Below are positions 16,636 through 25,674 of a stretch of 64,000 nucleotides of DNA, one piece after another. The DNA is from Sediminibacterium sp. (GTDB taxonomy: Bacteria; Bacteroidota; Bacteroidia; Chitinophagales; Chitinophagaceae): assembly GCA_030726065.1 (NCBI GenBank), contig JANREK010000045.1, forward strand, positions 1 to 64,000. Direction: 5' to 3'. A program made the position numbers and the translations under genes. The notes under the pieces are model-generated. The model was not told the DNA's origin. It did no database searches and saw nothing but the letters and a program-made list of their open reading frames with translations. The stretch's first letter is position 1, and each line of letters starts with the position of its first letter.

Positions 16636-18750
16636 ATGTCGAACAAAGATTTCAAATTCGTAAGTTATTTATGGGACGAAGAAAAAGCAAAAGCACTCGT
16701 TGGGGATGAAGTGGGATTATTAGTGTACCGATCCAATTTATTAGGTGCCGATTTAAGGTTAACCAATTATGGCGGAGGTAATACTTCATGTAAAGTGGCA
16801 AGTATTGATCCGCTTACAAAAAAATCGGTGGAAGTGATGTGGGTGAAAGGAAGTGGTGGTGATTTGGGTACAATGAAAAAAGAAGGACTCGCTGCTTTAT
16901 ATTTAGATCGTTTACATGATTTACAAAATATATACAAAGGATTGGCATATGAGGATGAAATTGTAGGTTTATACAATCATTGCATTTATGATTTTGATTC
17001 TAAGGCACCGTCGATTGATACTGCGTTACATGGATTACTTCCTTTTAAACATATTGACCACTTGCATCCTGATGCAGCGATTGCAATTGCTGCAGCAAAA
17101 GATGGTGAAAAAATTACAAAAGAATTATTTAAAGGCGCCATTGGTTGGGTGCCATGGCAAAGACCAGGTTTTGATTTAGGATTACAATTAAAAAAATGTT
17201 TGGAAGATAATCCTGGAATAAGAGGAATCATGTTAGGATCACATGGCTTATTTACTTGGGGAGATACGGCATATGAAAGTTATATGAACACTTTAGAAGT
17301 CATTGAAATTTGCGCGCAATATCTTGAAGATAGCTATGTAAAAAAAGGGTCCGCATTCAAAGGACAAAAAATTCAAGCATTATCCAAGGAAGCAAGAACC
17401 AATCAAGCTGCAGCAATAGCGCCCATACTTAGAGGCTTATGCTCATCGAAAACTAAAATGGTGGGAAACTTTACAGATGATGATCGTGTATTAGAATTTA
17501 TCAATTCCAATGACCTCGCTAGATTAGCGCCAATGGGCACAAGTTGTCCGGATCATTTTTTGAGAACAAAAATTGCACCTTTGGTTTTAGCTATTCCTGC
17601 TGATGCAGAAATTAAAAATAGTGCAGAAATTAAAAAGCAAATAGAACCTGAGTTTGTTGCTTATCGAAAAATGTATGCGGAGTACTACGAAAAATGTAAA
17701 AGAGATAATAGTCCAGCCATTCGTGATGCAAATCCGGTGGTGATTTTATATCCTGGGGTGGGCATGTTTACTTTTGCTAAGGACAAACAAACAGCAAGAG
17801 TAGCCGCTGAGTTTTATATCAATGCAATTAATGTAATGAAGGGTGCTGAAGCAATTTCAAGTTACACCTCACTTCCTTTACAGGAAGCATTTAATATTGA
17901 GTACTGGTTATTAGAGGAAGCAAAGTTGCAAAGAATGCCGAAGCCAAAAGCATTAAAAGGAAAAATTGCATTAGTCACTGGAAGTGGTGGCGGTATTGGG
18001 AAAGCAATCGCACATAAATTTGCAAGTGAGGGTGCTTGTGTAATTTTATCTGACAATAATTTAGAAAGATTACAAGCGGCTAAGGATGAATTTATTAAAG
18101 CTTATGGTAAAGACGCAGTTGCTTCTGACGTTTTAGATGTAACTGATGCAAATAGTATCAAGAAAACAATGCAAACCGCTTGTTTACAATTTGGCGGATT
18201 GGATATTATAGTCAACAATGCAGGATTATCTATTTCAAAAACCATCGAAGATCATACCGAACAGGATTGGGATATTTTATATGATGTATTGGTAAAAGGA
18301 CAGTTTTTAGTGACCCAAAATGCAATTGATATTATGCGCAAGCAAGCAGTCGGTGGTGACATTTTAAACATTGTCAGTAAAAACGCATTGGTGAGTGGCC
18401 CTAATAACGCAGGTTATGGTTCCGCTAAAGCAGCACAGCTTCACTTAAGCAGATTAAACGCTGCTGAATTAGGTAAGGATAAAATAAGAGTGAACGTCAT
18501 CAATCCAGATGCGGTGATTGCCGGAAGTAATATATGGAGTGGCGGATGGGCAGAAGGCCGTGCGAAAGCCTATGGTATTACTATTGCAGAATTACCAGCT
18601 TATTATGCAGGTCGTACTTTATTAAATGAAATTATTTTACCAGAAGATATTGCCAATGCTTGTTTTGCCTATGTAGGTGGACTATTAAATAAAACAACAG
18701 GTAATGTGATTAATGTGGATGGAGGAATTGCAGTTTCTTTTGTTCGATAA
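16636..18750 (+). CDS. rhaEW: Bifunctional rhamnulose-1-phosphate aldolase/L-lactaldehyde dehydrogenase
   Basis: 704 residues in two domains. The N-terminal class II aldolase domain (about 1-400) has the zinc-binding HLHPD (His142, His144) and ends near the linker MPKPKALKGK. The C-terminal short-chain dehydrogenase domain has the NAD-binding TGSGGGIG (448-455), NNAG, and the catalytic Tyr594-x-x-x-Lys598. Fused proteins of this kind cleave L-rhamnulose 1-phosphate to dihydroxyacetone phosphate and L-lactaldehyde and oxidise the latter to L-lactate, as described for Bacillus YuxG. It lies between rhaT and rhaM. The fusion explains why no separate rhaD or aldehyde dehydrogenase gene is present. 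Confidence 0.94.
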   Translation: MSNKDFKFVSYLWDEEKAKALVGDEVGLLVYRSNLLGADLRLTNYGGGNTSCKVASIDPLTKKSVEVMWVKGSGGDLGTMKKEGLAALYLDRLHDLQNIYKGLAYEDEIVGLYNHCIYDFDSKAPSIDTALHGLLPFKHIDHLHPDAAIAIAAAKDGEKITKELFKGAIGWVPWQRPGFDLGLQLKKCLEDNPGIRGIMLGSHGLFTWGDTAYESYMNTLEVIEICAQYLEDSYVKKGSAFKGQKIQALSKEARTNQAAAIAPILRGLCSSKTKMVGNFTDDDRVLEFINSNDLARLAPMGTSCPDHFLRTKIAPLVLAIPADAEIKNSAEIKKQIEPEFVAYRKMYAEYYEKCKRDNSPAIRDANPVVILYPGVGMFTFAKDKQTARVAAEFYINAINVMKGAEAISSYTSLPLQEAFNIEYWLLEEAKLQRMPKPKALKGKIALVTGSGGGIGKAIAHKFASEGACVILSDNNLERLQAAKDEFIKAYGKDAVASDVLDVTDANSIKKTMQTACLQFGGLDIIVNNAGLSISKTIEDHTEQDWDILYDVLVKGQFLVTQNAIDIMRKQAVGGDILNIVSKNALVSGPNNAGYGSAKAAQLHLSRLNAAELGKDKIRVNVINPDAVIAGSNIWSGGWAEGRAKAYGITIAELPAYYAGRTLLNEIILPEDIANACFAYVGGLLNKTTGNVINVDGGIAVSFVR

Positions 18751-18771
18751 CATTTTCATTACATACAACCT

Positions 18772-19086
18772 ATGCAACAATTGGCATTTGAAATGAAATT
18801 AATGAAAGGGTATGAAATAGAATACCAAAAAAGACATGCTGAAATATGGCCAGAACTAGTCGATTTACTTAAGGTAAATGGAATAAGTGAATATCAGATA
18901 TACTTAAATGAAGAAAGTTTAAGTTTATTTGGAGTGCTAAAAATTTCGGACGCTATCCAACTTGATGAATTACCGCAACATCCTATTATGAAAAAGTGGT
19001 GGGCTTATATGAAAGATATTATGGAAACAAATTCCGATAATTCACCGGTATCTATTCCTTTAAAAAATGTTTTTATCTTACCCTAA
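18772..19086 (+). CDS. rhaM: L-rhamnose mutarotase
   Basis: 104 residues, the normal size of RhaM. The family pattern is fully visible: YQKRHAEIWPELVDLLK with the catalytic His22, then ISEYQIYLNEESLSLFGVLK, KKWWAYMKDIM and DNSPVSIPLKNVFILP at the end. RhaM interconverts alpha and beta anomers of L-rhamnopyranose so that the isomerase receives its preferred anomer. It stands 21 bp after rhaEW and 12 bp before rhaI in the same direction. This gene is the strongest single marker that the operon is for rhamnose rather than fucose. Confidence 0.95.
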   Translation: MQQLAFEMKLMKGYEIEYQKRHAEIWPELVDLLKVNGISEYQIYLNEESLSLFGVLKISDAIQLDELPQHPIMKKWWAYMKDIMETNSDNSPVSIPLKNVFILP

Positions 19087-19098
19087 CAAATTTCGGTT

Positions 19099-20370
19099 AT
19101 GAGAATTAATAAAACTGCTATTGACCAACATAACGAGGCAAACTATCAGGAGCATCGTCAAAAAGTTGATTTTATCCATGGTCAATTGAATGATGCAGAA
19201 GCGTTAATACAAAAATTGATTGATTTTAATGTCGCTATTCCAAGTTGGGCACTAGGAACGGGTGGCACCAGGTTTGCACGCTTTTCTGGCGCAGGTGAGC
19301 CTGCTACCTTACAAGATAAAATAGAAGATGTAGGTTTAATTCATGCACTTAATAATTCAAGTGGCGCTATATCACTTCATATTCCTTGGGATATCCCATC
19401 TGATTATAACGCTATTAAGCAACTAGCCGCTGAATTAAATTTAAAATTTGATGCGGTTAATTCAAATACATTTCAAGACCAAAAAGGGCAGGAACATAGT
19501 TATAAATTTGGATCACTTCAGCATACCAACAAAGCGGTAATACAGCAAGCGATTCAACACAATATTGAAGTTATTCAACATGGTGTTGCATTGGGATCAA
19601 AAGCACTCACCGTATGGCTAAGTGATGGTAGCTGTTTTCCTGGTCAGCTTAATTTTAGAAAAGCCTTTCAAAATACATTGGATGGTTTGCAACAAATTTA
19701 TGCAACCCTGCCTTCCGACTGGAAAGTATATATTGAATACAAAGCATTTGAGCCTAATTTTTATTCTACCACTGTGGGTGATTGGGGTCAATCCTTACTA
19801 TATGCAAATAAACTAGGCCCTAAAGCTTTCACATTGGTTGATCTAGGTCATCATTTACCCAATGCAAACATTGAACAAATAGTTGCACTATTAATGATGG
19901 AGGAAAAACTAGCTGGTTTTCATTTTAACGACAGTAAATATGGGGATGATGATTTAACTGTAGGAAGTATAAAACCTTACCAATTATTTTTAATTTTCAA
20001 TGAGCTCGTCGAAGGAATGGATGCGCGGGGAATGAATCATGCAACTGACTTAGGATGGATGATTGATGCAAGTCACAATGTTAAAGATCCTTTAGAAGAT
20101 TTATTACAATCAGTGGAAGCAATTATGATTTCATATGCACAGGCTTTATTAGTGGATCGAGTGGCATTAAACGAAGCACAACAAAATAACGATGTAGTTG
20201 CAGCACAGGAAATATTACAAAACGTATTCAGAACCGATGTTCGAGCTATTGTTGCCGAAGCTAGATTAAGGGCTGGTGCTGCTATTAATCCTTTACAATT
20301 TTACAGAACAGAACAAGTTCGGAACCAATTAATAAATCAAAGAGGAAATTCCATTGCCTCTGGCTTATAA
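19099..20370 (+). CDS. rhaI: L-rhamnose isomerase (RhaI type)
   Basis: 423 residues, a xylose-isomerase-like TIM barrel of the Pseudomonas RhaI type rather than the E. coli RhaA type. Candidate metal ligands line up in order: Glu213 (YIEYKAFEP), Asp248 (LVDLGHH), His275 (GFHFND) and Asp323 (WMIDASH), with the YGDDDLTVGS loop between. The enzyme converts L-rhamnose to L-rhamnulose and often has broad ketose/aldose specificity. Its stop codon overlaps the kinase start by one base (TAATG), showing translational coupling. The position between rhaM and the kinase fits the pathway order. Confidence 0.93.
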   Translation: MRINKTAIDQHNEANYQEHRQKVDFIHGQLNDAEALIQKLIDFNVAIPSWALGTGGTRFARFSGAGEPATLQDKIEDVGLIHALNNSSGAISLHIPWDIPSDYNAIKQLAAELNLKFDAVNSNTFQDQKGQEHSYKFGSLQHTNKAVIQQAIQHNIEVIQHGVALGSKALTVWLSDGSCFPGQLNFRKAFQNTLDGLQQIYATLPSDWKVYIEYKAFEPNFYSTTVGDWGQSLLYANKLGPKAFTLVDLGHHLPNANIEQIVALLMMEEKLAGFHFNDSKYGDDDLTVGSIKPYQLFLIFNELVEGMDARGMNHATDLGWMIDASHNVKDPLEDLLQSVEAIMISYAQALLVDRVALNEAQQNNDVVAAQEILQNVFRTDVRAIVAEARLRAGAAINPLQFYRTEQVRNQLINQRGNSIASGL

Positions 20371-21689
20371 TGAAAGCAACGCCTGTCATATTAATTTTCG
20401 ATATTGGAAAAACCAATAAAAAGTTATTACTTTTTGATGAGACGTATAATATGTTGTATGAATCCATTGAACAATTTAAAGAAATAAAAGATGAAGATGG
20501 GTTTGAAGGGGAAGATATTATTAAATTAAAAGAATGGATGCTTAGTTCCTTTGCGGAAATTATGCAAAACAATGCTTTTGAAATTAAAGCAATTAATTTT
20601 TCTGGCTATGGTGCAAGCTTTGTTTTGTTAGACGATAACAATAAAGAAATCACCCCTTTATATAATTATCTAAAGCCTTTTGATAAAGCACTACAGGAAA
20701 AATTTTATGCTGCATATGGTGGCGAACAAGAACTAGCAAAAGTGACCGCTTCCCCTGTATTAGGAAATTTAAATTCCGGATTACAACTTTATCGTATAAA
20801 AAATGAACTGCCTATTAAATTTGAAACGCTTAAAACTGCATTGCACTTACCACAATATTTAAGTTTCTTATTTACACAACATTTTTTTTCCGATATCACT
20901 AGTATTGGCTGTCATACCCATTTATGGAATTTTAATACAAAGCAATACCATACATGGGTAAGTCAGGAAGGTATACTTGATAAACTAGCGCCCATCAAAA
21001 AAAGTGACGAAGTCATTGAAGTAGCTGTGCCATTAGTTCCGCAAGCATTAAAAGTGGGGATTGGGCTTCATGATAGTTCAGCAGCCTTGGTGCCTTATAT
21101 ACACTCTTTCCAATCTCCCTATGTGTTAATTTCAACAGGTACCTGGTGCATTAGTTTGAATCCTTTTAATCAAAGCGTGCTTACTGAGGCCGAATTAAAG
21201 CAGGATTGTTTGTGTTATATTTCCTACACCGGAAATCCAATTAAGGCTTCTCGCTTATTTGCAGGCAATGAACATGAGCAACAAATAAAAAAATTAGCAG
21301 AACAGTTTAATCAACCAGCAGATTATTATAAAACCGTCGAGTTTAATAAAGTGATATATATAAACTTAATTGAATCAGGTACCCCTTTAAATATGGATAG
21401 TTATGAGGAAGCTTACCACCAATTAATATTTAATATTATTCAACAGCAAGTAGCGAGCACTAATTTGGTTTTAAATAACGCAGATGTTGATCAAATATTT
21501 GTGGATGGTGGCTTTAGCAATAATCGAGTATTCATGCATTTATTAGCTGCAGCTTATCCCAATAAAAAAGTATTTGCTGCTACCTTATCTCAAGCTTCAA
21601 GTTTGGGTGCTGCAATGGCAATTCATACTCATTGGAACACGCAAGCTATTCCGAATCAACTCATTCAATTAAAGCAATACTTCTATTAA
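20370..21689 (+). CDS. FGGY-family rhamnulokinase-like kinase
   Basis: 439 residues of the FGGY carbohydrate kinase fold: the phosphate-1 loop LIFDIGKTNKKLLLFDE at the N-terminus, a central HDSSAALVPYI region and FVDGGFSNNRVFMHLLA near the C-terminus. It would phosphorylate L-rhamnulose to L-rhamnulose 1-phosphate, the only step otherwise missing from the operon. The sequence differs enough from E. coli RhaB that I give no symbol; other FGGY substrates are possible on sequence alone, but the overlap with rhaI and the downstream terminator make the role nearly certain. Confidence 0.88.
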   Translation: MKATPVILIFDIGKTNKKLLLFDETYNMLYESIEQFKEIKDEDGFEGEDIIKLKEWMLSSFAEIMQNNAFEIKAINFSGYGASFVLLDDNNKEITPLYNYLKPFDKALQEKFYAAYGGEQELAKVTASPVLGNLNSGLQLYRIKNELPIKFETLKTALHLPQYLSFLFTQHFFSDITSIGCHTHLWNFNTKQYHTWVSQEGILDKLAPIKKSDEVIEVAVPLVPQALKVGIGLHDSSAALVPYIHSFQSPYVLISTGTWCISLNPFNQSVLTEAELKQDCLCYISYTGNPIKASRLFAGNEHEQQIKKLAEQFNQPADYYKTVEFNKVIYINLIESGTPLNMDSYEEAYHQLIFNIIQQQVASTNLVLNNADVDQIFVDGGFSNNRVFMHLLAAAYPNKKVFAATLSQASSLGAAMAIHTHWNTQAIPNQLIQLKQYFY

Positions 21690-21731
21690 AAAAGGGTCCC
21701 CTCCGATAAATCGGAGGGGACCCTTTTTTAT
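21690..21731. terminator. Strong bidirectional terminator closing the rhamnose operon
   Basis: Near-perfect inverted repeat AAAAAAGGGTCCCCTCCGA / TCGGAGGGGACCCTTTTTT around a TAAA loop. It is placed between the converging kinase and MFS genes, with T tracts on both strands. Its CCGATAAATCGG core recurs in the terminator at 55526-55559. Confidence 0.93.
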
Positions 21732-21746
21732 AAAATACTTAATGAT

Positions 21747-22955
21747 TTAAGCTACTTGTTTCTTTTTTCCAAAAAAGTACAAAGTAGTAAATGCCACAAT
21801 TAAAATTCCAGGGAAAATAAGCATATTGGATAAAGTAGATTGTCCCGCTGCTAAATCAGCAGCATCGCCTACTAAACCTTTCGCTTCAGCGACCACTTTG
21901 TTGTCTCTGATCCACGCACCAATTACGGGTTGGAACATAGAGGAGGAGAACATTCCAATGCCGCCTAATATAGAAAGACCTAGTGCGCCAGTTTGAGGAA
22001 GGTTTTCAGCGATATAGCCCAACATATTAGGCCAGAAATAACAAATACCTAATGCATAAAATACTGCAGCTACATAAAGCATAGATCCCTGCATGGTACT
22101 CATCATATATAAGCCAATAACACCAAACACAGCCGAGCCAAGTAATACACCCACTGTATTTAATTTCTTAATTAATGGTCCAGCAAAGTATCTGCCCACC
22201 GCCATTAAACCAGTCACCAATGCTAAAATCAACATTGGACTAGCACCTGCTTTAGCTAAAATTGGTCCAACCCATTGTTGCGGGCCAAATTCAGATATCG
22301 CAGTTAATGCCATACATGCGGCCATAAATAAATATAAAGGATTCAACATGGCTTTAAAATTCGCCAACGCAGAGTTATCTCCAATTCTTGGTTTAGGAAA
22401 ACTTTGACCATAAAACAAGACGGCATAAATGATTGTAGGAATTAAAATAATCCAGATTTGTACTTGCCACTGCATATTCGCATCTGTCATGAATTTGGAA
22501 ACTAACGCACCCAATACAATTCCACCAGGGAACCACATATGAAAACGATTCAATTTGCTGTTCATTTCAATACCAGAATAGGAATCGGCAATCATTGGAT
22601 TACAAGCTGCTTCCGTACATCCATTACCCAAGCCTATCAATAGGGTTGAGATTAATAGTGTGTTGTAATCAACTGCATAAATAGTCATTAAAATACCAAC
22701 AGCATGTGCGACCAATGCTATTTGCATAATTAATTTTGGACCAATGTAAGAATAAAAAATTCCACCTAAGATCATGGAAATCGGGAATCCAAGAAACCAC
22801 ATGGAATTAATGGTTCCCAATTGTACGGTGTCTAAATTCATTTCTGTACCCAACTGTGTTAAAATTCCAGCACGAATACTGAATGAAAAAGCAGTCGTGA
22901 TAAGTGCAAAGCAGCTCGCATAAAACAGGCGATTCGCATTAATAGGTTGACTCAT
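21747..22955 (-). CDS. MFS sugar transporter (FucP/FHS-like)
   Basis: 402 residues with about twelve hydrophobic spans and short loops. SMWFLGFPISMILGG and the GLGNGCTEAACNPMIAD stretch recall the fucose-galactose-glucose:H+ symporter branch of the major facilitator superfamily. The specific substrate cannot be read. It converges on the rhamnose operon and shares its terminator, so it might import another deoxy-sugar or a disaccharide released alongside rhamnose (inference). The 5' region on the minus strand contains a hairpin-like GGCCTTTTTTCC / AAAAAAAGGGGCC (about 23009-23033), of unknown significance. Confidence 0.82.
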   Translation of the reverse strand: MSQPINANRLFYASCFALITTAFSFSIRAGILTQLGTEMNLDTVQLGTINSMWFLGFPISMILGGIFYSYIGPKLIMQIALVAHAVGILMTIYAVDYNTLLISTLLIGLGNGCTEAACNPMIADSYSGIEMNSKLNRFHMWFPGGIVLGALVSKFMTDANMQWQVQIWIILIPTIIYAVLFYGQSFPKPRIGDNSALANFKAMLNPLYLFMAACMALTAISEFGPQQWVGPILAKAGASPMLILALVTGLMAVGRYFAGPLIKKLNTVGVLLGSAVFGVIGLYMMSTMQGSMLYVAAVFYALGICYFWPNMLGYIAENLPQTGALGLSILGGIGMFSSSMFQPVIGAWIRDNKVVAEAKGLVGDAADLAAGQSTLSNMLIFPGILIVAFTTLYFFGKKKQVA

Positions 22956-23184
22956 AAGTAAAATGGTTTTAGTGATTTGGTTTAAGTACTCTCAAGCTAA
23001 ATAATCTTGGCCTTTTTTCCAAAAAAAGGGGCCTAATATTTTATCCATCGTCGAACCGGTAAAGTAATTATTCATAAATTTATAAGGACCTTAAATGGTA
23101 AATTGTTAAAATTATCTTAACGAGTATAAAATATAAATTAGCTTTATAAATCAAGTATACATCTTACAATAAACAAATGTTATA

Positions 23185-24756
23185 ATGAAAAAAATCATAC
23201 TTATCGCTTTAACTTTTTTATCTATTTTAAATAGTCATGGGCAAACTGCAGATTATATCATCCGAAATGGGAAATTAATAGATGGCATGGGAAATCAATG
23301 GCAGTATAAAGATGTGGCCATTACAAAAGATAAGATTGTAGCCATTGGAAATTTACAAAATTGGAAAGGGACACGAGAAATTGATGCAAAAGGGTTCATT
23401 ATTTCACCGGGTTTTATTGATGTTCATGGGCATATTGAAAATGCAGCAATTAGAAACCCATTGGCTTCTAATTTTATTTATGATGGTGTAACCACCGTAA
23501 TTACAGGCAACTGTGGTGGTTCAATGGAAAGCTTAAAAAAATATTTTAATACTATTGATTCGGTCGGCGTTGCTATAAATATTGCATCTCTCATTGGACA
23601 CAATACCATACGTAAACAAGTCATGGGCACTGCGAATCGGAATGCCACGGAACAAGAGTTAATGCAGATGGAACAATTAGCGCAGCAAGCAATGAAAGAT
23701 GGCGCCGCTGGTATGTCCACGGGTTTAATTTATATCCCTGGTACTTATGCGCCTACTTCTGAAATTGTAAGACTTGCAAAAGTAGTATCCAATAATGGTG
23801 GTGTGTATTCATCACATATTAGGTATGAAGAAGATAAAGTAGTGGATGCAATTAATGAGGCAATTAACATTGGTCGTGAAGCAAATATTCCAGTTGAAAT
23901 TTCACATTTTAAAGTAAGTGGTCAAAATAACTGGGGAAGAAGCAAGGAAACAATTCCATTAATTGTAAATGCAAGGAAGGAAGGTATTGATGTTACGATT
24001 GATCAATACCCTTATACTGCAAGCAGTACACAGCTTAGTGTATTACTTCCGGATTGGGTATTATCAGATGGACAGGATTCAATCATGTCAAGATTAAAAA
24101 ATTCGAGTATCAGAAAAAAAGTAGCAGCACACAGTATGGGCATCATCAAAAAAAGAGGATTAAAACATTTTAGTTATGCGGTTGTTGCAAATTATAGTGC
24201 TGATTCTACTTATAATGGAAAAAGTATTGAAGAAATAAATATTTTAAGAGGAAATAAAAATAATGCCAAACAAGAAGCGGAAACAATCATTCAAATGATT
24301 GAAAAAGGCGGCGCCCAAATGATCTATCATGGCATGAGCGAAGAAGATGTAAAAACAATCATGAAGTACCCATTTAATATGTTTGCAAGCGATGCTGGTA
24401 TTGTTAATTTTGGTTCCGGAATGCCGCATCCTCGTGCTTATGGAACCAATGCTAGGGTACTCGGAAGATATGTTAAAACCTTAGGCGTCATTAGTTTAGA
24501 GGAAGCCATAAGACGTATGACTAGCCTACCTGCACAAAAGTTTAATTTAAGAAATAGGGGCTTAATTAAAGAAGGTTATTTTGCCGACATTGTCATTTTT
24601 GATGAGGATGAAATTTCAGATGCCTCTGAATACAACCAACCACACCAATATAGTAAGGGCATAAAATATGTATGGGTCAATGGCGCACTAAGTATTGAAA
24701 ATGGTGTTCAAAATAAGGCAAGAAAGGGAATCGCTATTCGCAATGAAAATAATTAG
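23185..24756 (+). CDS. D-aminoacylase-like amidohydrolase, secreted
   Basis: 523 residues with a signal peptide (about 1-20). Amidohydrolase-superfamily signatures of the N-acyl-D-amino-acid deacylase group are present in order: GFIDVHGH (His81, His83), TGNCGG with metal-bridging Cys110, SSHIRYEED (His211), EISHFKVSG (His241), and MFASDAG (Asp403). Such enzymes remove acyl groups from D-amino acids or open cyclic amides. A predicted periplasmic site suggests action on peptidoglycan- or peptide-derived D-amino acids (inference). It starts its own unit after a 229-bp gap from the divergent MFS gene. Confidence 0.88.
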   Translation: MKKIILIALTFLSILNSHGQTADYIIRNGKLIDGMGNQWQYKDVAITKDKIVAIGNLQNWKGTREIDAKGFIISPGFIDVHGHIENAAIRNPLASNFIYDGVTTVITGNCGGSMESLKKYFNTIDSVGVAINIASLIGHNTIRKQVMGTANRNATEQELMQMEQLAQQAMKDGAAGMSTGLIYIPGTYAPTSEIVRLAKVVSNNGGVYSSHIRYEEDKVVDAINEAINIGREANIPVEISHFKVSGQNNWGRSKETIPLIVNARKEGIDVTIDQYPYTASSTQLSVLLPDWVLSDGQDSIMSRLKNSSIRKKVAAHSMGIIKKRGLKHFSYAVVANYSADSTYNGKSIEEINILRGNKNNAKQEAETIIQMIEKGGAQMIYHGMSEEDVKTIMKYPFNMFASDAGIVNFGSGMPHPRAYGTNARVLGRYVKTLGVISLEEAIRRMTSLPAQKFNLRNRGLIKEGYFADIVIFDEDEISDASEYNQPHQYSKGIKYVWVNGALSIENGVQNKARKGIAIRNENN

Positions 24757-24930
24757 TCAGACAAGCTATATAATTACTAAATAGATGCCCGGGATTTAAG
24801 CAAAAAACAATAAATTTAGAGAAGCAAATATTTGCATTCCCGCCTTTAAAAGCAATTTGATCTGGCTTAAAAATAAATAGGTGAAAAAGAATCATTAGCG
24901 ACAAAAGGTAAAAATTATCAAACCCATCTT

Positions 24931-25626
24931 ATGAAAAAAATTCAATTTATTTTATTCTTCTTATTCATTACCATAGTCCTCCAGGTAAGCGCACAAAATA
25001 CACCTGTCGTTGTTCAAGGGCAGCCCATGGGCAAAGGATGGAAAAATTTATTTGGAAATAATTTGTCAAAGGCAATTTATGATAAATCAATTTGGAAGGA
25101 TTCAAGTGGGGTGATTACTGCAAGTAAGGATGATGCTATTTGGAGCTTTGACGAATACGATGATTTTATTTTGGATTTAGATTTTCAAAATGCGGATGGC
25201 ACCAATAGTGGCGTTATTGTGCACGCAACAGATATTGTAGAATGGATTCCCAATTCTGTTGAAATACAAATTGCAGATGATTATTCAAAGCAATGGAGCA
25301 AAGCAGCTCCGACTTGGCAATGTGCCGCTATTTTTGGACGTAAGCCTGCGACCAACAAATCATTAAAGCCTGCAGGAGAATGGAATCACTTCACAATTAC
25401 TTGTAAGGGGAAAATGATTTCAATTGTTTTAAACGGCACTTTAGTCAATGAATGTAATATGGATGATTTTACATCAGCTAAAGTGAATCCAGACGGTAGC
25501 AGTGTACCTTCTTGGTTAAAAAATCCAATGTCAACACTTGGGCTTCGTGGTCATATTGGATTACAGGGAAAACATGCTGGTGCGCCCATTTATTTTAAAA
25601 ATGTGAATGTGTTCAAATTAAGTTAA
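24931..25626 (+). CDS. DUF1080 (3-keto-disaccharide hydrolase-type) protein
   Basis: 231 residues with a signal peptide (cut near SAQ, residue 21) and one DUF1080 beta-sandwich: GWKNLFGNNLSKAIY, DFILDLDFQNADGTNSGVIVH, EWNHFTITCKGKMISIVLNG and GLRGHIGLQGKH. Proteins of this family have been shown in some Bacteroidota to cleave glycosides carrying a 3-keto group; others may only bind glycans. It is followed after 48 bp by a Gfo/Idh/MocA oxidoreductase and later by a second DUF1080 gene, the pairing expected for a 3-keto route. A catalytic role here is inference. Confidence 0.88.
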   Translation: MKKIQFILFFLFITIVLQVSAQNTPVVVQGQPMGKGWKNLFGNNLSKAIYDKSIWKDSSGVITASKDDAIWSFDEYDDFILDLDFQNADGTNSGVIVHATDIVEWIPNSVEIQIADDYSKQWSKAAPTWQCAAIFGRKPATNKSLKPAGEWNHFTITCKGKMISIVLNGTLVNECNMDDFTSAKVNPDGSSVPSWLKNPMSTLGLRGHIGLQGKHAGAPIYFKNVNVFKLS

Positions 25627-25674
25627 GGGAAAGTTTTATTTATAAACTAATTTTTTAGTCTAAAAGATATTTAA

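Noticed and set aside
20370..21689. Fuculokinase call for the FGGY kinase
   Set aside because: rhaM, rhaI and rhaEW in the same operon make L-rhamnulose the far better substrate.
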